Below are positions 16,059-23,357 of a stretch of 43,401 nt of DNA, in pieces; position 1 is the stretch's first letter; every line of letters begins with the position of its first letter. Both the position numbers and the translations under genes were made by a program. The stretch is from contig JABDLI010000232.1 of NCBI GenBank assembly GCA_013003065.1, forward strand, positions 1 through 43,401, read 5' to 3'. The notes below the pieces were generated by a model. The model did not search any database and was not told the DNA's origin. It worked only from the letters and a program-made list of their open reading frames with translations. This stretch comes from Phycisphaerales bacterium (GTDB lineage Bacteria > Planctomycetota > Phycisphaerae > Phycisphaerales > SM1A02).

Positions 16059-16952
16059 TCAGTCGGCGTCGCTCCCGCCCGCGCCGACGGCGGCGCCGAC
16101 GAACTCCAGCCCCGTTGCCTCCGGCGTGACGCCGGCTCGACAGAGGGCCTCGAGGAAGACGCGGACGGCCGCTTCGCCCTGCTCGCCGAATTCGAGCGTC
16201 CAGCGATTGACGTACAGATCGACGAACTCCGCCGCCCGCGCCCGATCCATGCCGCGGGCGTGCGTCAAGGCGCGCTCGATCGACTCGGCCCGATGGGTCA
16301 TCGCGTGCTGGACGCTCCTGCGCAGCAGCGTCGTGACCGCCGCCAGCGTGCCGACGCCGAGCTGCGTCTCCAGATCCCGGCGGATCGCGTTCACCCCGAG
16401 GGGCAGCAGCTGTCCCGACCGGCGTCGCCACCACACGCCGAGATCCTCGATCAGATGAAGTCCCGCGTCGGCGAAGGTGAGCTGCCCCTCGTGAATGACG
16501 AGTCCGGCTTCGCAACGACCCTCCGCGACGACGTCGATGATCTGGTCGAACGGCACGACCTCGTACCGGAACGCGTTGCGGCCCAGCATCAGGCAGAGCC
16601 CGCCGAAGGCGCTCGTCCGTTCACCGGGCACCGCGATGGTGACCTGCCCGACCTCCTCGAGCGTCATCGGCCGTCGGGCGACGAGCTTGGGACCGTATCC
16701 ATCGCCCACCGACGCGCCGCACGAGGTCAGGACGTACCGATCCTGCACCCGCGGCGTCTGCGCGCAGCTCAACGCCGTGATCTCCAGCTCACCGGACTCG
16801 GCGCGGGCGTTCAGCGACTCGATGTCGTCGAGGACGGCCTCGAAGCGGTACGGCCCCGGGTCGATGAACGGGCCGTCCGCGGCCGTGAGCGGCCACCACA
16901 TGAACGCGTCGTCGGGATCGGGGCTGTGGCCCAGCCGGAGGAGGTGCGTCAT
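16059..16952 (-). CDS. mqnD: 1,4-dihydroxy-6-naphthoate synthase, futalosine menaquinone pathway
   Basis: 297 aa. MqnD turns cyclic dehypoxanthine futalosine into 1,4-dihydroxy-6-naphthoate. Signatures: LGHSPDPDDAFMWWPL at the N terminus, ITALSCAQ, GASVGDGYGPKLVARR, IAVPGERTSAFGGLCLML, AGLVIHEGQLTFADAG and DLGVWWRRRSGQLLPLGVNAI. The MqnA/MqnD superfamily shares a periplasmic-binding-protein fold; the SPDPDDAFM start and IHEGQ point to MqnD rather than MqnA, which I could not separate with full certainty. It lies 3 nt after the acyl-CoA-ligase-like gene, so both form one operon. The other mqn genes are outside the window. Confidence 0.88.
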   Translation of the reverse strand: MTHLLRLGHSPDPDDAFMWWPLTAADGPFIDPGPYRFEAVLDDIESLNARAESGELEITALSCAQTPRVQDRYVLTSCGASVGDGYGPKLVARRPMTLEEVGQVTIAVPGERTSAFGGLCLMLGRNAFRYEVVPFDQIIDVVAEGRCEAGLVIHEGQLTFADAGLHLIEDLGVWWRRRSGQLLPLGVNAIRRDLETQLGVGTLAAVTTLLRRSVQHAMTHRAESIERALTHARGMDRARAAEFVDLYVNRWTLEFGEQGEAAVRVFLEALCRAGVTPEATGLEFVGAAVGAGGSDAD

Positions 16953-16955
16953 CGG

Positions 16956-18443
16956 TTACGCCCCCGCATCCGGAACGGTGGCCGCGGTGTCGACCGACAG
17001 CTCGCGTCTGAGGATCTTGCCGGTCGGATTCCGCGGCAACGCCTCGATCGGGCGAATCTCCCGGGGCACCTTGTACTGGGCGATGTGCTCCCGACAGTGC
17101 GCGCGAAGCGCCGCCTCGTCGAACGCGGCGCCCTCTTCCAGCTCGACGAACGCGAGCGGCACTTCGCCCCGCGACTCGTCGGCCACGCCGATGACCGCCG
17201 CGTCGTGGACCGACGGATGGCGGATGAGCGCTTCCTCGATCTCGCGGGGGAAGACGTTCTCCCCACCGATGATGAGCATCTCCTTGATGCGTCCGGTGAT
17301 GAACAGGTGGCGGTCCCCGTCGAACCGGCCCATGTCGCCGGTGCGGAAATAGCCGTCGGTGTCGAACACTCGGGCCGTCTCCTCGGGGAGATTGAAGTAT
17401 CCCGGCATGACGTTCGGGCCCTTGATGCAGATCTCGCCTTCCTCGCCGGTCGCCAGCTCGCGTCCTTCGGCATCCACGACCTTCTCGTCCACGCGGGGGA
17501 GCGGCGGTCCCACCGAGCGCAGGCGGTGATCCTCGGGCCGGCACCAGTTCGTCACCGGCGCCGTCTCGGTCAGCCCGTACCCTTCGTTGATCGTGACGCC
17601 AAAGCGTTCCCGGAAACCCTCGAAGACGGCGGCGGGCAGCGGCTCTCCGCCGGACACGACCCACTTGAGCGACTCGAAGTGCTCGCGTTCGGCGCTCTTG
17701 GCGCTCAGCAACGCGTTGTACATCGACGGGATGGCGATGACCGCGGTCGGCCGGTGCTTCTTCAGCAGGTTCAAGATGCGTTTCGGCAGGAACCGCGCCG
17801 TGTAGACCACGAGCGAGCCCGAGGTGAGCGGGAGCAGCGTGAGCACCGTCAGACCGAACGAGTGAAATTGCGGGAGCACGCCGAGCAGCCGATCCTGCCG
17901 GGAGAACCCCGCGAACTCGATGCACTGCTGAACGTTGGCCGCGAGGTTGCCCGAGGTGAGCATGACGCCCTTGGGCCGACCGGACGTGCCGGAGGTGTAC
18001 AACAGGACGGCCAGGTGATCGTCGGCGCGACGCGGCATCCGACGCAGCGGCGGCACCCCGCCGAACCGCATCTCGTCGAGCTTCACCGCGCGCACGCCTT
18101 CGGGCAAGTCGCCGAAGTGTTCGAGCATCGGTCCGACCGTCACCACGGCGTCCACCTCCGCGTCGGCGAGCACGTACGCCAGATCGTCGGGCTTCAGGAG
18201 GTAGTTGAGCGGTACCACCGTCCGCCCCAGCAGCCAGCCGGCGATGATCGCAACCGGGCACAGCCCGGACGTGGGGAGCATGAACCCGACCCGCGGTCGG
18301 TCGCTCACGCGTTCCAGCTCCCGCGCCAGGTGCAACGCGGCGACGTACAGATCGACCCCGCGCCACGATCGCTGATCGTCGATCGCGCGAACGGAGAGGG
18401 GCGCCGTCAGCAGGCGGCGGAGGATGGGGCGAAGCACCTGCAT
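16956..18443 (-). CDS. AMP-forming acyl-CoA synthetase/ligase
   Basis: 495 aa. Adenylate-forming family: P-loop YTSGTSGRPKGVMLT (about 148-162), INEGYGLTETAPV, YFRTGDMGRFDGD, ITGRIKEMLIIGGENVFP and the C-terminal catalytic Lys in PRNPTGKILRREL. It activates a carboxylic acid as acyl-AMP and passes it to CoA or a carrier. Fatty acids are the usual guess; the substrate is unknown. The operon with mqnD raises the possibility of a role near menaquinone or the membrane, but this is inference. The ATG at 18443 is chosen over a TTG at 18449 because the -10 TAGCTT at 18451-18456 is 7 nt from the ATG. Confidence 0.9.
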   Translation of the reverse strand: MQVLRPILRRLLTAPLSVRAIDDQRSWRGVDLYVAALHLARELERVSDRPRVGFMLPTSGLCPVAIIAGWLLGRTVVPLNYLLKPDDLAYVLADAEVDAVVTVGPMLEHFGDLPEGVRAVKLDEMRFGGVPPLRRMPRRADDHLAVLLYTSGTSGRPKGVMLTSGNLAANVQQCIEFAGFSRQDRLLGVLPQFHSFGLTVLTLLPLTSGSLVVYTARFLPKRILNLLKKHRPTAVIAIPSMYNALLSAKSAEREHFESLKWVVSGGEPLPAAVFEGFRERFGVTINEGYGLTETAPVTNWCRPEDHRLRSVGPPLPRVDEKVVDAEGRELATGEEGEICIKGPNVMPGYFNLPEETARVFDTDGYFRTGDMGRFDGDRHLFITGRIKEMLIIGGENVFPREIEEALIRHPSVHDAAVIGVADESRGEVPLAFVELEEGAAFDEAALRAHCREHIAQYKVPREIRPIEALPRNPTGKILRRELSVDTAATVPDAGA

Positions 18444-18450
18444 GGCCAAG

Positions 18451-18456
18451 AAGCTA
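18451..18456 (-). promoter_or_regulatory. -10 box TAGCTT of acyl-CoA ligase/mqnD operon, near-leaderless
   Basis: TAGCTT on the minus strand ends 7 nt before the ATG. No -35 and no Shine-Dalgarno sequence are visible. Confidence 0.4.
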
Positions 18457-18650
18457 ACCCAGACGGGCGGCCGGAGCCATCACGCCGTCCGTCGGGCCCG
18501 GGCCGGGAGACCGCCGGGAGCCGGAAATGGCCAGATGTCCCGATGAATGTTGGCGAATCAGCCGGGGACGGATCGATACCGTCGACAGCGCCGATCGGCT
18601 CTCGCGGCCGGCGGTTCCGGAGGGAGTGGTTCGGGAGGGCAAACGTGGAG

Positions 18651-19280
18651 ATGCGATTGATGAGACGCCGCACCCTGTGGACTCTGCTGCTCGCCGGCTT
18701 CGTGGCCGCGGGTTGCCAGTCGACCTCGAGGACCGACCAGGCCGCCTTCGACGAAGAGTCCATCGAACCGTACGACGCGGCCCACGAGTGGTCTGACCCG
18801 GTGCTGCTGCCGGGCTCGGTTTCCGACGTCGACGCCACGTGGGGCGGCAGTTCGAGCGGGCCCGCGGCCCCGCCCCTCTCCGCGGGAGAGGCTCAGATCA
18901 AGGCCACGCAGGGGCTCGCCCGGATCGATCAGAACCGTCCGGCCGAGGCGGCGGCACTCTTCGAGGAAGCCGCCGCATTGCTGCGGGGCGGAGACCGACA
19001 ATCCAGCTGGTCCGAGACCGCACCGCCGCTGGCCACGGTCATCTCGGGTCCGTTCACCCTCCAGGCCGGAGCATTTCGTGATCGTTCGCGGGCACGAAAC
19101 CTCGCCGCGGACGTGTCCCGTCTGGGCCTGGGTCCCGCCCGAATCATCGAGAAGCGTGTGGGATGGACCGGGCGACTCGCGGTCGTGCAGGTTGGCGAAT
19201 TCAACTCTCGACCGGACGCGGTGTCCGCTCGCCAACGCGTGGGACGACCTGATTTCATCGTTGCCGCCGCGACGTATTAG
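18651..19280 (+). CDS. SPOR-domain lipoprotein
   Basis: 209 aa. The N terminus MRLMRRRTLWTLLLAG leads to a lipobox in VAAGCQS, so this is a lipoprotein. An acidic linker follows, then an Ala-rich helix (about 85-115) and a SPOR domain (about 133-208: FTLQAGAFRDRSRARNLAADV to VQVGEFNSRPDAVSARQRV). SPOR domains bind denuded peptidoglycan glycans at division sites, so a cell-wall or division role is likely. This fits with murQ elsewhere in the window. GTG 18645 and ATG 18660 are alternative in-frame starts; GGGAGGG at 18633-18639 fits the earlier ones. Confidence 0.87.
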   Translation: MRLMRRRTLWTLLLAGFVAAGCQSTSRTDQAAFDEESIEPYDAAHEWSDPVLLPGSVSDVDATWGGSSSGPAAPPLSAGEAQIKATQGLARIDQNRPAEAAALFEEAAALLRGGDRQSSWSETAPPLATVISGPFTLQAGAFRDRSRARNLAADVSRLGLGPARIIEKRVGWTGRLAVVQVGEFNSRPDAVSARQRVGRPDFIVAAATY

Positions 19281-19425
19281 TCGTGTGACGGATCAGCGGT
19301 TCGCCTGACCTCGCGGGGCGACGAGGGGAGGCGTCACCGGCCGGGACCGCCGAAAACGCCCGAAAACAGGGCAAAAACGGGGTAAGACCCAGGCACGAGC
19401 CGCGATTCCGACGTTCCGGCGAAAG

Positions 19426-19514
<89 letters not shown>

Positions 19515-19525
19515 GGGCGGTCGGC

Positions 19526-19554
19526 ATCTTGCCATTGGCGGTTCCCGGCGTCAA
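19526..19554 (-). promoter_or_regulatory. Promoter TTGACG-17-CAAGAT of tRNA-Ser
   Basis: On the minus strand the -35 TTGACG (19554-19549) and -10 CAAGAT (19531-19526) have a 17-bp spacer, placing the transcript start a few bases before the mature tRNA 5' end at 19514. Confidence 0.7.
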
Positions 19555-19639
19555 CTCGGCACTCGCGCTCGCCCGATTCGGCACGAGCATCGCGGGTCCC
19601 CGACCGCCGTTGCGAACCGGTCGAACTTCGGGTGTGTTC

Positions 19640-19661
19640 AAAAAACCCTGCTTTTGCAGGG
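19640..19661 (-). terminator. Intrinsic-terminator-like hairpin, minus strand
   Basis: CCCTGC-TTTT-GCAGGG with six A on its left (19640-19645), which is a hairpin plus six U on the minus strand. It sits 8 bp upstream of the HU -35. It may stop leftward transcription coming toward the tRNA or act as an operator-like palindrome. Confidence 0.5.
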
Positions 19662-19669
19662 CAAAACGC

Positions 19670-19698
19670 TTGTCCGATGCACGCAAGCTCAGTACGCT
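19670..19698 (+). promoter_or_regulatory. Promoter TTGTCC-17-TACGCT of HU-like gene
   Basis: TTGTCC (19670-19675) and TACGCT (19693-19698), spacer 17 bp. The start near 19705 gives a leader of about 44 nt with AAAGGA 7 nt before the ATG. Confidence 0.65.
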
Positions 19699-19748
19699 TC
19701 GCGCAGACAGTGCCATTAAGGCCTGCCATACAGCGAAAGGATTCACAC

Positions 19749-20120
19749 ATGGCAAAGAGAAAGACCAAGAGAAAGACGAAGACGAAGACGCGTCGCAAAT
19801 CCACGACTGAGCTGAAGCCGAGGACGAAGAGTCAGATCTACCGCGACATCTCCGAGGCCACCGACCTCACGCGCGGCGAGGTCGCAAGCGTGTTCGACGC
19901 GATGTCGGACATGATCAAGAAGGACCTCGGCCGCCGCGGCCCCGGCTCGTTCACGGTGCCCGGTCTGATGAAGGTGCTCAAGGTTCACAAGCCGCGTCGC
20001 GCTGCCCGCAAGAACGTGCCGAATCCGTTCCGCCCGGGTGAGTTCATGGACATCGCCGCGAAACCCGCGACCAACGTCGTGAAGGTGCGCGCGCTCAAGC
20101 GACTGAAGGAAATGGTCTAG
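19749..20120 (+). CDS. HU/IHF-family DNA-binding protein with basic N-terminal tail
   Basis: 123 aa against about 90 for typical HU. The first 24 residues are nearly all Lys, Arg and Thr (KRKTKRKTKTKTRRKS), like a eukaryotic histone tail. HU-type sequence follows: SQIYRDISEATDLTRGEVASVFDAMSDMIKKDL, then GRRGPGSFTVPGLMKVLKVHKP, the DNA-binding arm region RAARKNVPNPFRPGEFMDIAAKPA, and VVKVRALKRLKEMV. It would bend and compact DNA. It has its own promoter and a strong terminator, so it is monocistronic and likely highly expressed. AAG/AAC-rich codon use resembles the Cys-rich basic gene at 14908. Confidence 0.93.
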   Translation: MAKRKTKRKTKTKTRRKSTTELKPRTKSQIYRDISEATDLTRGEVASVFDAMSDMIKKDLGRRGPGSFTVPGLMKVLKVHKPRRAARKNVPNPFRPGEFMDIAAKPATNVVKVRALKRLKEMV

Positions 20121-20194
20121 CGCGCGTCTTCCCAGCCGGGGATACCCGGCGGCGGAGCCGCCGTTCACTTCGTCGTCTTTGACTCTTGACCATG

Positions 20195-20228
20195 AGCCGC
20201 CGGATCATCGATCCGGCGGCTTTTTTTT
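20195..20228 (+). terminator. Intrinsic terminator after HU-like gene
   Basis: A perfect 11-bp stem (AGCCGCCGGAT/ATCCGGCGGCT) with a 5-nt loop is followed by eight T. It is the strongest terminator in the window. Confidence 0.92.
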
Positions 20229-20258
20229 CGGCCCAGGAATACTGCTTCCAGCGCAGGG

Positions 20259-20310
20259 TCCATCCAGTGCCCGACCGACGTGGAACGGCACACCAATACC
20301 TCTGGATGGA
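20259..20310 (+). promoter_or_regulatory. Inverted repeat able to mask the ribosome-binding site
   Basis: TCCATCCAG (20259-20267) is complementary to CTGGATGGA (20302-20310), which includes most of the GGAG (20308-20311) before the ATG at 20321. A nested GTGCC/GGCAC pair (20267-20271 with 20287-20291) could continue the stem. This could make translation conditional. Whether transcription begins upstream of 20259 is not known. Confidence 0.4.
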
Positions 20311-20320
20311 GTCTCCAACC

Positions 20321-20782
20321 ATGAACGCGCACGCACCCAAACGTCTCAACGTGCGGCGCGGACGCATGACGCGCCTCGGCCCGCTCGTGCTCGCCGCCGC
20401 CCTGCTCCCGCTGCTGGCCGCCGCGCCGGCGGTCGCGAGCCACGACCGACCGGAGCCCGGCTCCCGATCCGTCTACAAGCACAAGAAGCACAAGAAACGC
20501 GGTGGTTACGATCGCCATGCCCAGGCTCAGTTCGATCGCGGCTACGTGCTCGGCGAGTCGCGTGGCTTCGAAGCCGGCTTTGCCGACGCCGTCGATCACC
20601 GACCGTTCTGCGACATCACGCCCTACTACATCACCAAACGCTCGCCCCGCATCTTCGCCGAGGGTTTCCGGGCGGCCTACCGGGACGCGTACGACCGCGG
20701 CTTCCACGCCGGTCAACGCAACCACGTGCAACGCCACAACCGCTGGCGCCGCGCACAGTCCCGCTGGTGGTGGCGTCGGTGA
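20321..20782 (+). CDS. Small exported protein with GF/GY-x-x-G repeats, unknown function
   Basis: 153 aa. The N terminus (Arg-rich, then GPLVLAAALLPLLAAAPAVAS) is a signal peptide, cleaved about residue 41. The mature part begins with a Lys/His patch (KHKKHKKR). It then has spaced segments FDRGYVLGESRGFEAGFADA and FRAAYRDAYDRGFHAGQRN, a pattern seen in small exported proteins of Gram-negative bacteria, and ends in an Arg/Trp-rich tail. I know no assigned function. The ATG at 20321 has GGAG 9 nt upstream; ATG 20306 and 20366 are alternatives. It is monocistronic, between two terminators. Confidence 0.72.
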   Translation: MNAHAPKRLNVRRGRMTRLGPLVLAAALLPLLAAAPAVASHDRPEPGSRSVYKHKKHKKRGGYDRHAQAQFDRGYVLGESRGFEAGFADAVDHRPFCDITPYYITKRSPRIFAEGFRAAYRDAYDRGFHAGQRNHVQRHNRWRRAQSRWWWRR

Positions 20783-20825
20783 ACGAGCCCCTGTTCCGCC
20801 CCCTTGAGGCGGTGCACCTTCACAG

Positions 20826-20856
20826 CCCCGCCCGGCTCGCACCGGGCGGGGTTTTT
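20826..20856 (+). terminator. Intrinsic terminator after small exported protein
   Basis: CCCCGCCCGG pairs with CCGGGCGGGG around a 6-nt loop and is followed by five T. Confidence 0.88.
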
Positions 20857-20951
20857 CCTTGACGTTGGCGAGGCCCCGTCGCGACCGTCGTCGACTCGAA
20901 CCGCCCGGCTCCGGTGTCGGCCTCGCGAATCGAGCTCGCGCGGGCGTCTCC

Positions 20952-22295
20952 TCAGACGCACGGGCCCCAGAACGACAAGATCGTCAGCAGATCCGAGAAG
21001 CCGATCACGCCGTCACCGCTCACATCCTGCGGGCAGTCGCCGGGCGGGCACGGCCCCCAGAGCGCGATGATCGACACGAGGTCGGTGAAGCCGACGAGAC
21101 CGTCGCCATCGGTGTCGCCGAGGCACGTGCTCTTCGAGCTGCCCTGGAACTCGTACGCGCCCATGTCAATGGGTGGCCGCATGTCGACGAGCCCGGTGTC
21201 CGGCACACCCGGATCGTCGCGAAAACGCTCTTCCCCGGCGACGTCGAAGGCAATCTCCGTCGGCAGAGCGAAGTTGTTGCCGGCGTCGATCGAGACGGAG
21301 CCGGCATCGAGCCGGAGATCACCGGCGGCGGGGTCGACGTACCGCGGGTCGTGCGTCGCGAGATCATCCCCGAGGTTCCCCGGTCCCGGCCAGCCTCCGC
21401 GGATGTTGGAGTACGACGCGAGCGCCGTTCCCCCATCGGTCTCGATCTCGTCCGGGATGTCGGACCACATGATGCAGTTGGCCAGCAGCACGTTGCTCGC
21501 GCTGCCGGTCGTCAACGCCCCCCCGCTCGCGTCGGCGCCCAAGGCCTGGTTCATCGCGAACGAGCAGTTCGCGAGGTACGGCACGCTCCCCGATGCCGCC
21601 GCGACGGCGCCGCCCCCCGTCGCCAACGTGCCTTCCGCCGTGTTGTTCGTGAACACGCAGTTGATGAACGAGCCGCCGCCCCCGATCGCGAGCACCGCAC
21701 CGCCGCGATCGGACGCCGTGTTGCCGTTGAACGAGCACCCGATGAGCGTGGGCTCCGCCCCGGCCCCGACGACCATGCCGCCCCCGTCGAAGTTCGAGGT
21801 GTTGTTGACGAAGGTGCATCCCAGCAGCAGGGGATCGGAGTTGGCGCAGAACACACCGCCGCCCGTGGCCAACGCGTGGTTGCCGGCGAAGACGCAGTTG
21901 AGGATCGTCGGCGAGGAGTCGTTGGTGAACAGCATCCCGGCGCCCGTCGCGGCGGAGCCGCTGAGGATCGTGATACCCTCCACGACGAACGACGGCGGCT
22001 CGCTCGTGCCAAAGAAGAAGCCGCGACCGGAGCCCTCGCAGTCGATCGTGCAGAGCGACGGATCGCCCGACGCCGACTTGATCCGGTAGGTGCGTTCGAT
22101 GTTGCGAACGAGATCCTTGTTGCCCTCTCCCCGGTAGAGCGGCGCGGTGAGGATGATCACGTCACCCTCCTTCGCGTTGTCCATCGCGGCCTGGATGGTC
22201 ATGAAGTCGCCGGGCACCGTGATGTCGGCGGCGGGCGTCGCGGCCGCGCACGCCCCCACCAGGACCGCACTCCAGCATCCACGCATCCGGTTCAT
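20952..22295 (-). CDS. Secreted right-handed beta-helix protein with C-terminal dockerin-like repeats
   Basis: 447 aa. A signal peptide (about 1-23) is followed by ITVPGDFMTIQAAMDNAKEGD, the usual start of pectate-lyase-like beta-helix proteins. Coils then repeat a G-C-x-F-x-x-N-x-A pattern (CVFAGNHA, CTFVNNTS, CSFNGNTA, CVFTNNTA, CSFAMNQA). VDMGAYEFQG closes the helix, as in the choice-of-anchor-Q type. The last 60 residues hold two calcium loops, DTDGDGLVGFTDL and DVSGDGVIGFSDL, each followed by a WGPC segment: a planctomycete form of the dockerin type I repeat. It is probably extracellular, with the tail attaching it. The promoter TTGGAT-16-TAGGAT lies 45-70 bp upstream. Confidence 0.87.
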   Translation of the reverse strand: MNRMRGCWSAVLVGACAAATPAADITVPGDFMTIQAAMDNAKEGDVIILTAPLYRGEGNKDLVRNIERTYRIKSASGDPSLCTIDCEGSGRGFFFGTSEPPSFVVEGITILSGSAATGAGMLFTNDSSPTILNCVFAGNHALATGGGVFCANSDPLLLGCTFVNNTSNFDGGGMVVGAGAEPTLIGCSFNGNTASDRGGAVLAIGGGGSFINCVFTNNTAEGTLATGGGAVAAASGSVPYLANCSFAMNQALGADASGGALTTGSASNVLLANCIMWSDIPDEIETDGGTALASYSNIRGGWPGPGNLGDDLATHDPRYVDPAAGDLRLDAGSVSIDAGNNFALPTEIAFDVAGEERFRDDPGVPDTGLVDMRPPIDMGAYEFQGSSKSTCLGDTDGDGLVGFTDLVSIIALWGPCPPGDCPQDVSGDGVIGFSDLLTILSFWGPCV

Positions 22296-22340
22296 TCGAC
22301 GGGCTCCCCAAAATGACGCCCGGGAGGGGCGCTCCGGACA

Positions 22341-22368
22341 ATCCTAGAGCATCCAACCTTCGATCCAA
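22341..22368 (-). promoter_or_regulatory. Promoter TTGGAT-16-TAGGAT of beta-helix gene
   Basis: On the minus strand the -35 TTGGAT (22368-22363) and -10 TAGGAT (22346-22341) are 16 bp apart. The leader of about 40 nt contains GGGGAG 11 nt before the ATG. Confidence 0.55.
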
Positions 22369-22422
22369 GCGGGATTTCGGCGGATTCCCCTCCGCGGTTC
22401 CCGCCGGCCCACGCGGAGATGC

Positions 22423-22428
22423 GATACT
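22423..22428 (+). promoter_or_regulatory. -10 box GATACT of murQ, near-leaderless
   Basis: GATACT ends 8 nt before the ATG at 22437. An in-frame ATG at 22419 lies upstream of this box and would not be in the transcript, which decides the start. There is no -35. Confidence 0.45.
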
Positions 22429-22436
22429 TCCCCGCC

Positions 22437-23348
22437 ATGCCGCTTCCCGCCGACCGCGGACATCTCTCGACCGAACAGCGTCACCCCGGCTCGCGAACGC
22501 TCGACACGCTCGACGTCGAGGCGGCGATTGCCCTCGTCGTCGACGATCACCGGGTCGTCTGCGACGCCGTCGCCGCCGCTGCCGCCGCGCTCGGTGGGCT
22601 CGTCCCGACGGTCGTCGAGCGTATGCGACGCGGCGGGCGTCTCGTCTACGTCGGGGCCGGCACCTCCGGTCGCCTCGGGGTGCTCGATGCCGCCGAGTGC
22701 CCGCCCACGTTCCAGAGCGACTCCGATCAGGTCATCGGCATCATCGCCGGCGGTGACGCCGCGCTCCGGCGTTCCTCGGAGGGGCTCGAAGATGACCCGG
22801 CCGGCGCCGTCCCGGCGCTCGAAGCCCGCGACATCGGAGTCGACGACACGGTCGTCGGCATCGCGGCGGGCGGAACCACGCCGTACGTGCTCGGCGCGCT
22901 CCGGTGGGCCAGGTCGGTTGGCGCCGCGACCGCGATGATCACGTGCGTTCCGGACGTCCGCGTCGACGTCGATCACATCATCGTGCTCGACACGGGGCCG
23001 GAGATCCTCACCGGATCGACGCGCCTCAAGGCGGGCACGGCGACCAAGCTCGCGCTCAATACGCTCTCGACCGTCGTGTTCACGCAGCTCGGGAAGGTCT
23101 GCGGCAACCTCATGGTCGACCTGCGGGCGACGAACGAGAAGCTGCGCGATCGCGCGATCCGGATCCTGCGCGAGTTCTGTCCCGAACTGGACCGTCCGGA
23201 GGCCGCGACTCGTCTCGACGCCGCCGGCGGACACCTCAAGGTGGCGATCGTGATGACGCGGTGCGGCGTCAGCGTCAACGAAGCCCGACGCCGGCTCGAC
23301 ATCGCGGGCGAGCGGCTGCGGGAGGCGGTCGACGGGACTCGGGTCTGA
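22437..23348 (+). CDS. murQ: N-acetylmuramic acid 6-phosphate etherase
   Basis: 303 aa, close to the usual 298-305. It cleaves the lactyl ether of MurNAc-6-phosphate, giving GlcNAc-6-phosphate and D-lactate, in peptidoglycan recycling or use. SIS-fold signatures: HLSTEQRHPGSRTLD at the N terminus, GGRLVYVGAGTSGRLGVLDA, AAECPPTF with the catalytic Glu, GGDAALRRSSEGLEDD, DTVVGIAAGGTTPYVLGAL and GPEILTGSTRLKAGTATKLAL. The C-terminal part NLMVDLRATNEKL is also typical. It does not neighbour a MurNAc transporter or AnmK. It converges with the S9 peptidase, with 9 nt between stops. Confidence 0.95.
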   Translation: MPLPADRGHLSTEQRHPGSRTLDTLDVEAAIALVVDDHRVVCDAVAAAAAALGGLVPTVVERMRRGGRLVYVGAGTSGRLGVLDAAECPPTFQSDSDQVIGIIAGGDAALRRSSEGLEDDPAGAVPALEARDIGVDDTVVGIAAGGTTPYVLGALRWARSVGAATAMITCVPDVRVDVDHIIVLDTGPEILTGSTRLKAGTATKLALNTLSTVVFTQLGKVCGNLMVDLRATNEKLRDRAIRILREFCPELDRPEAATRLDAAGGHLKVAIVMTRCGVSVNEARRRLDIAGERLREAVDGTRV

Positions 23349-23357
23349 GCGTCTCCG

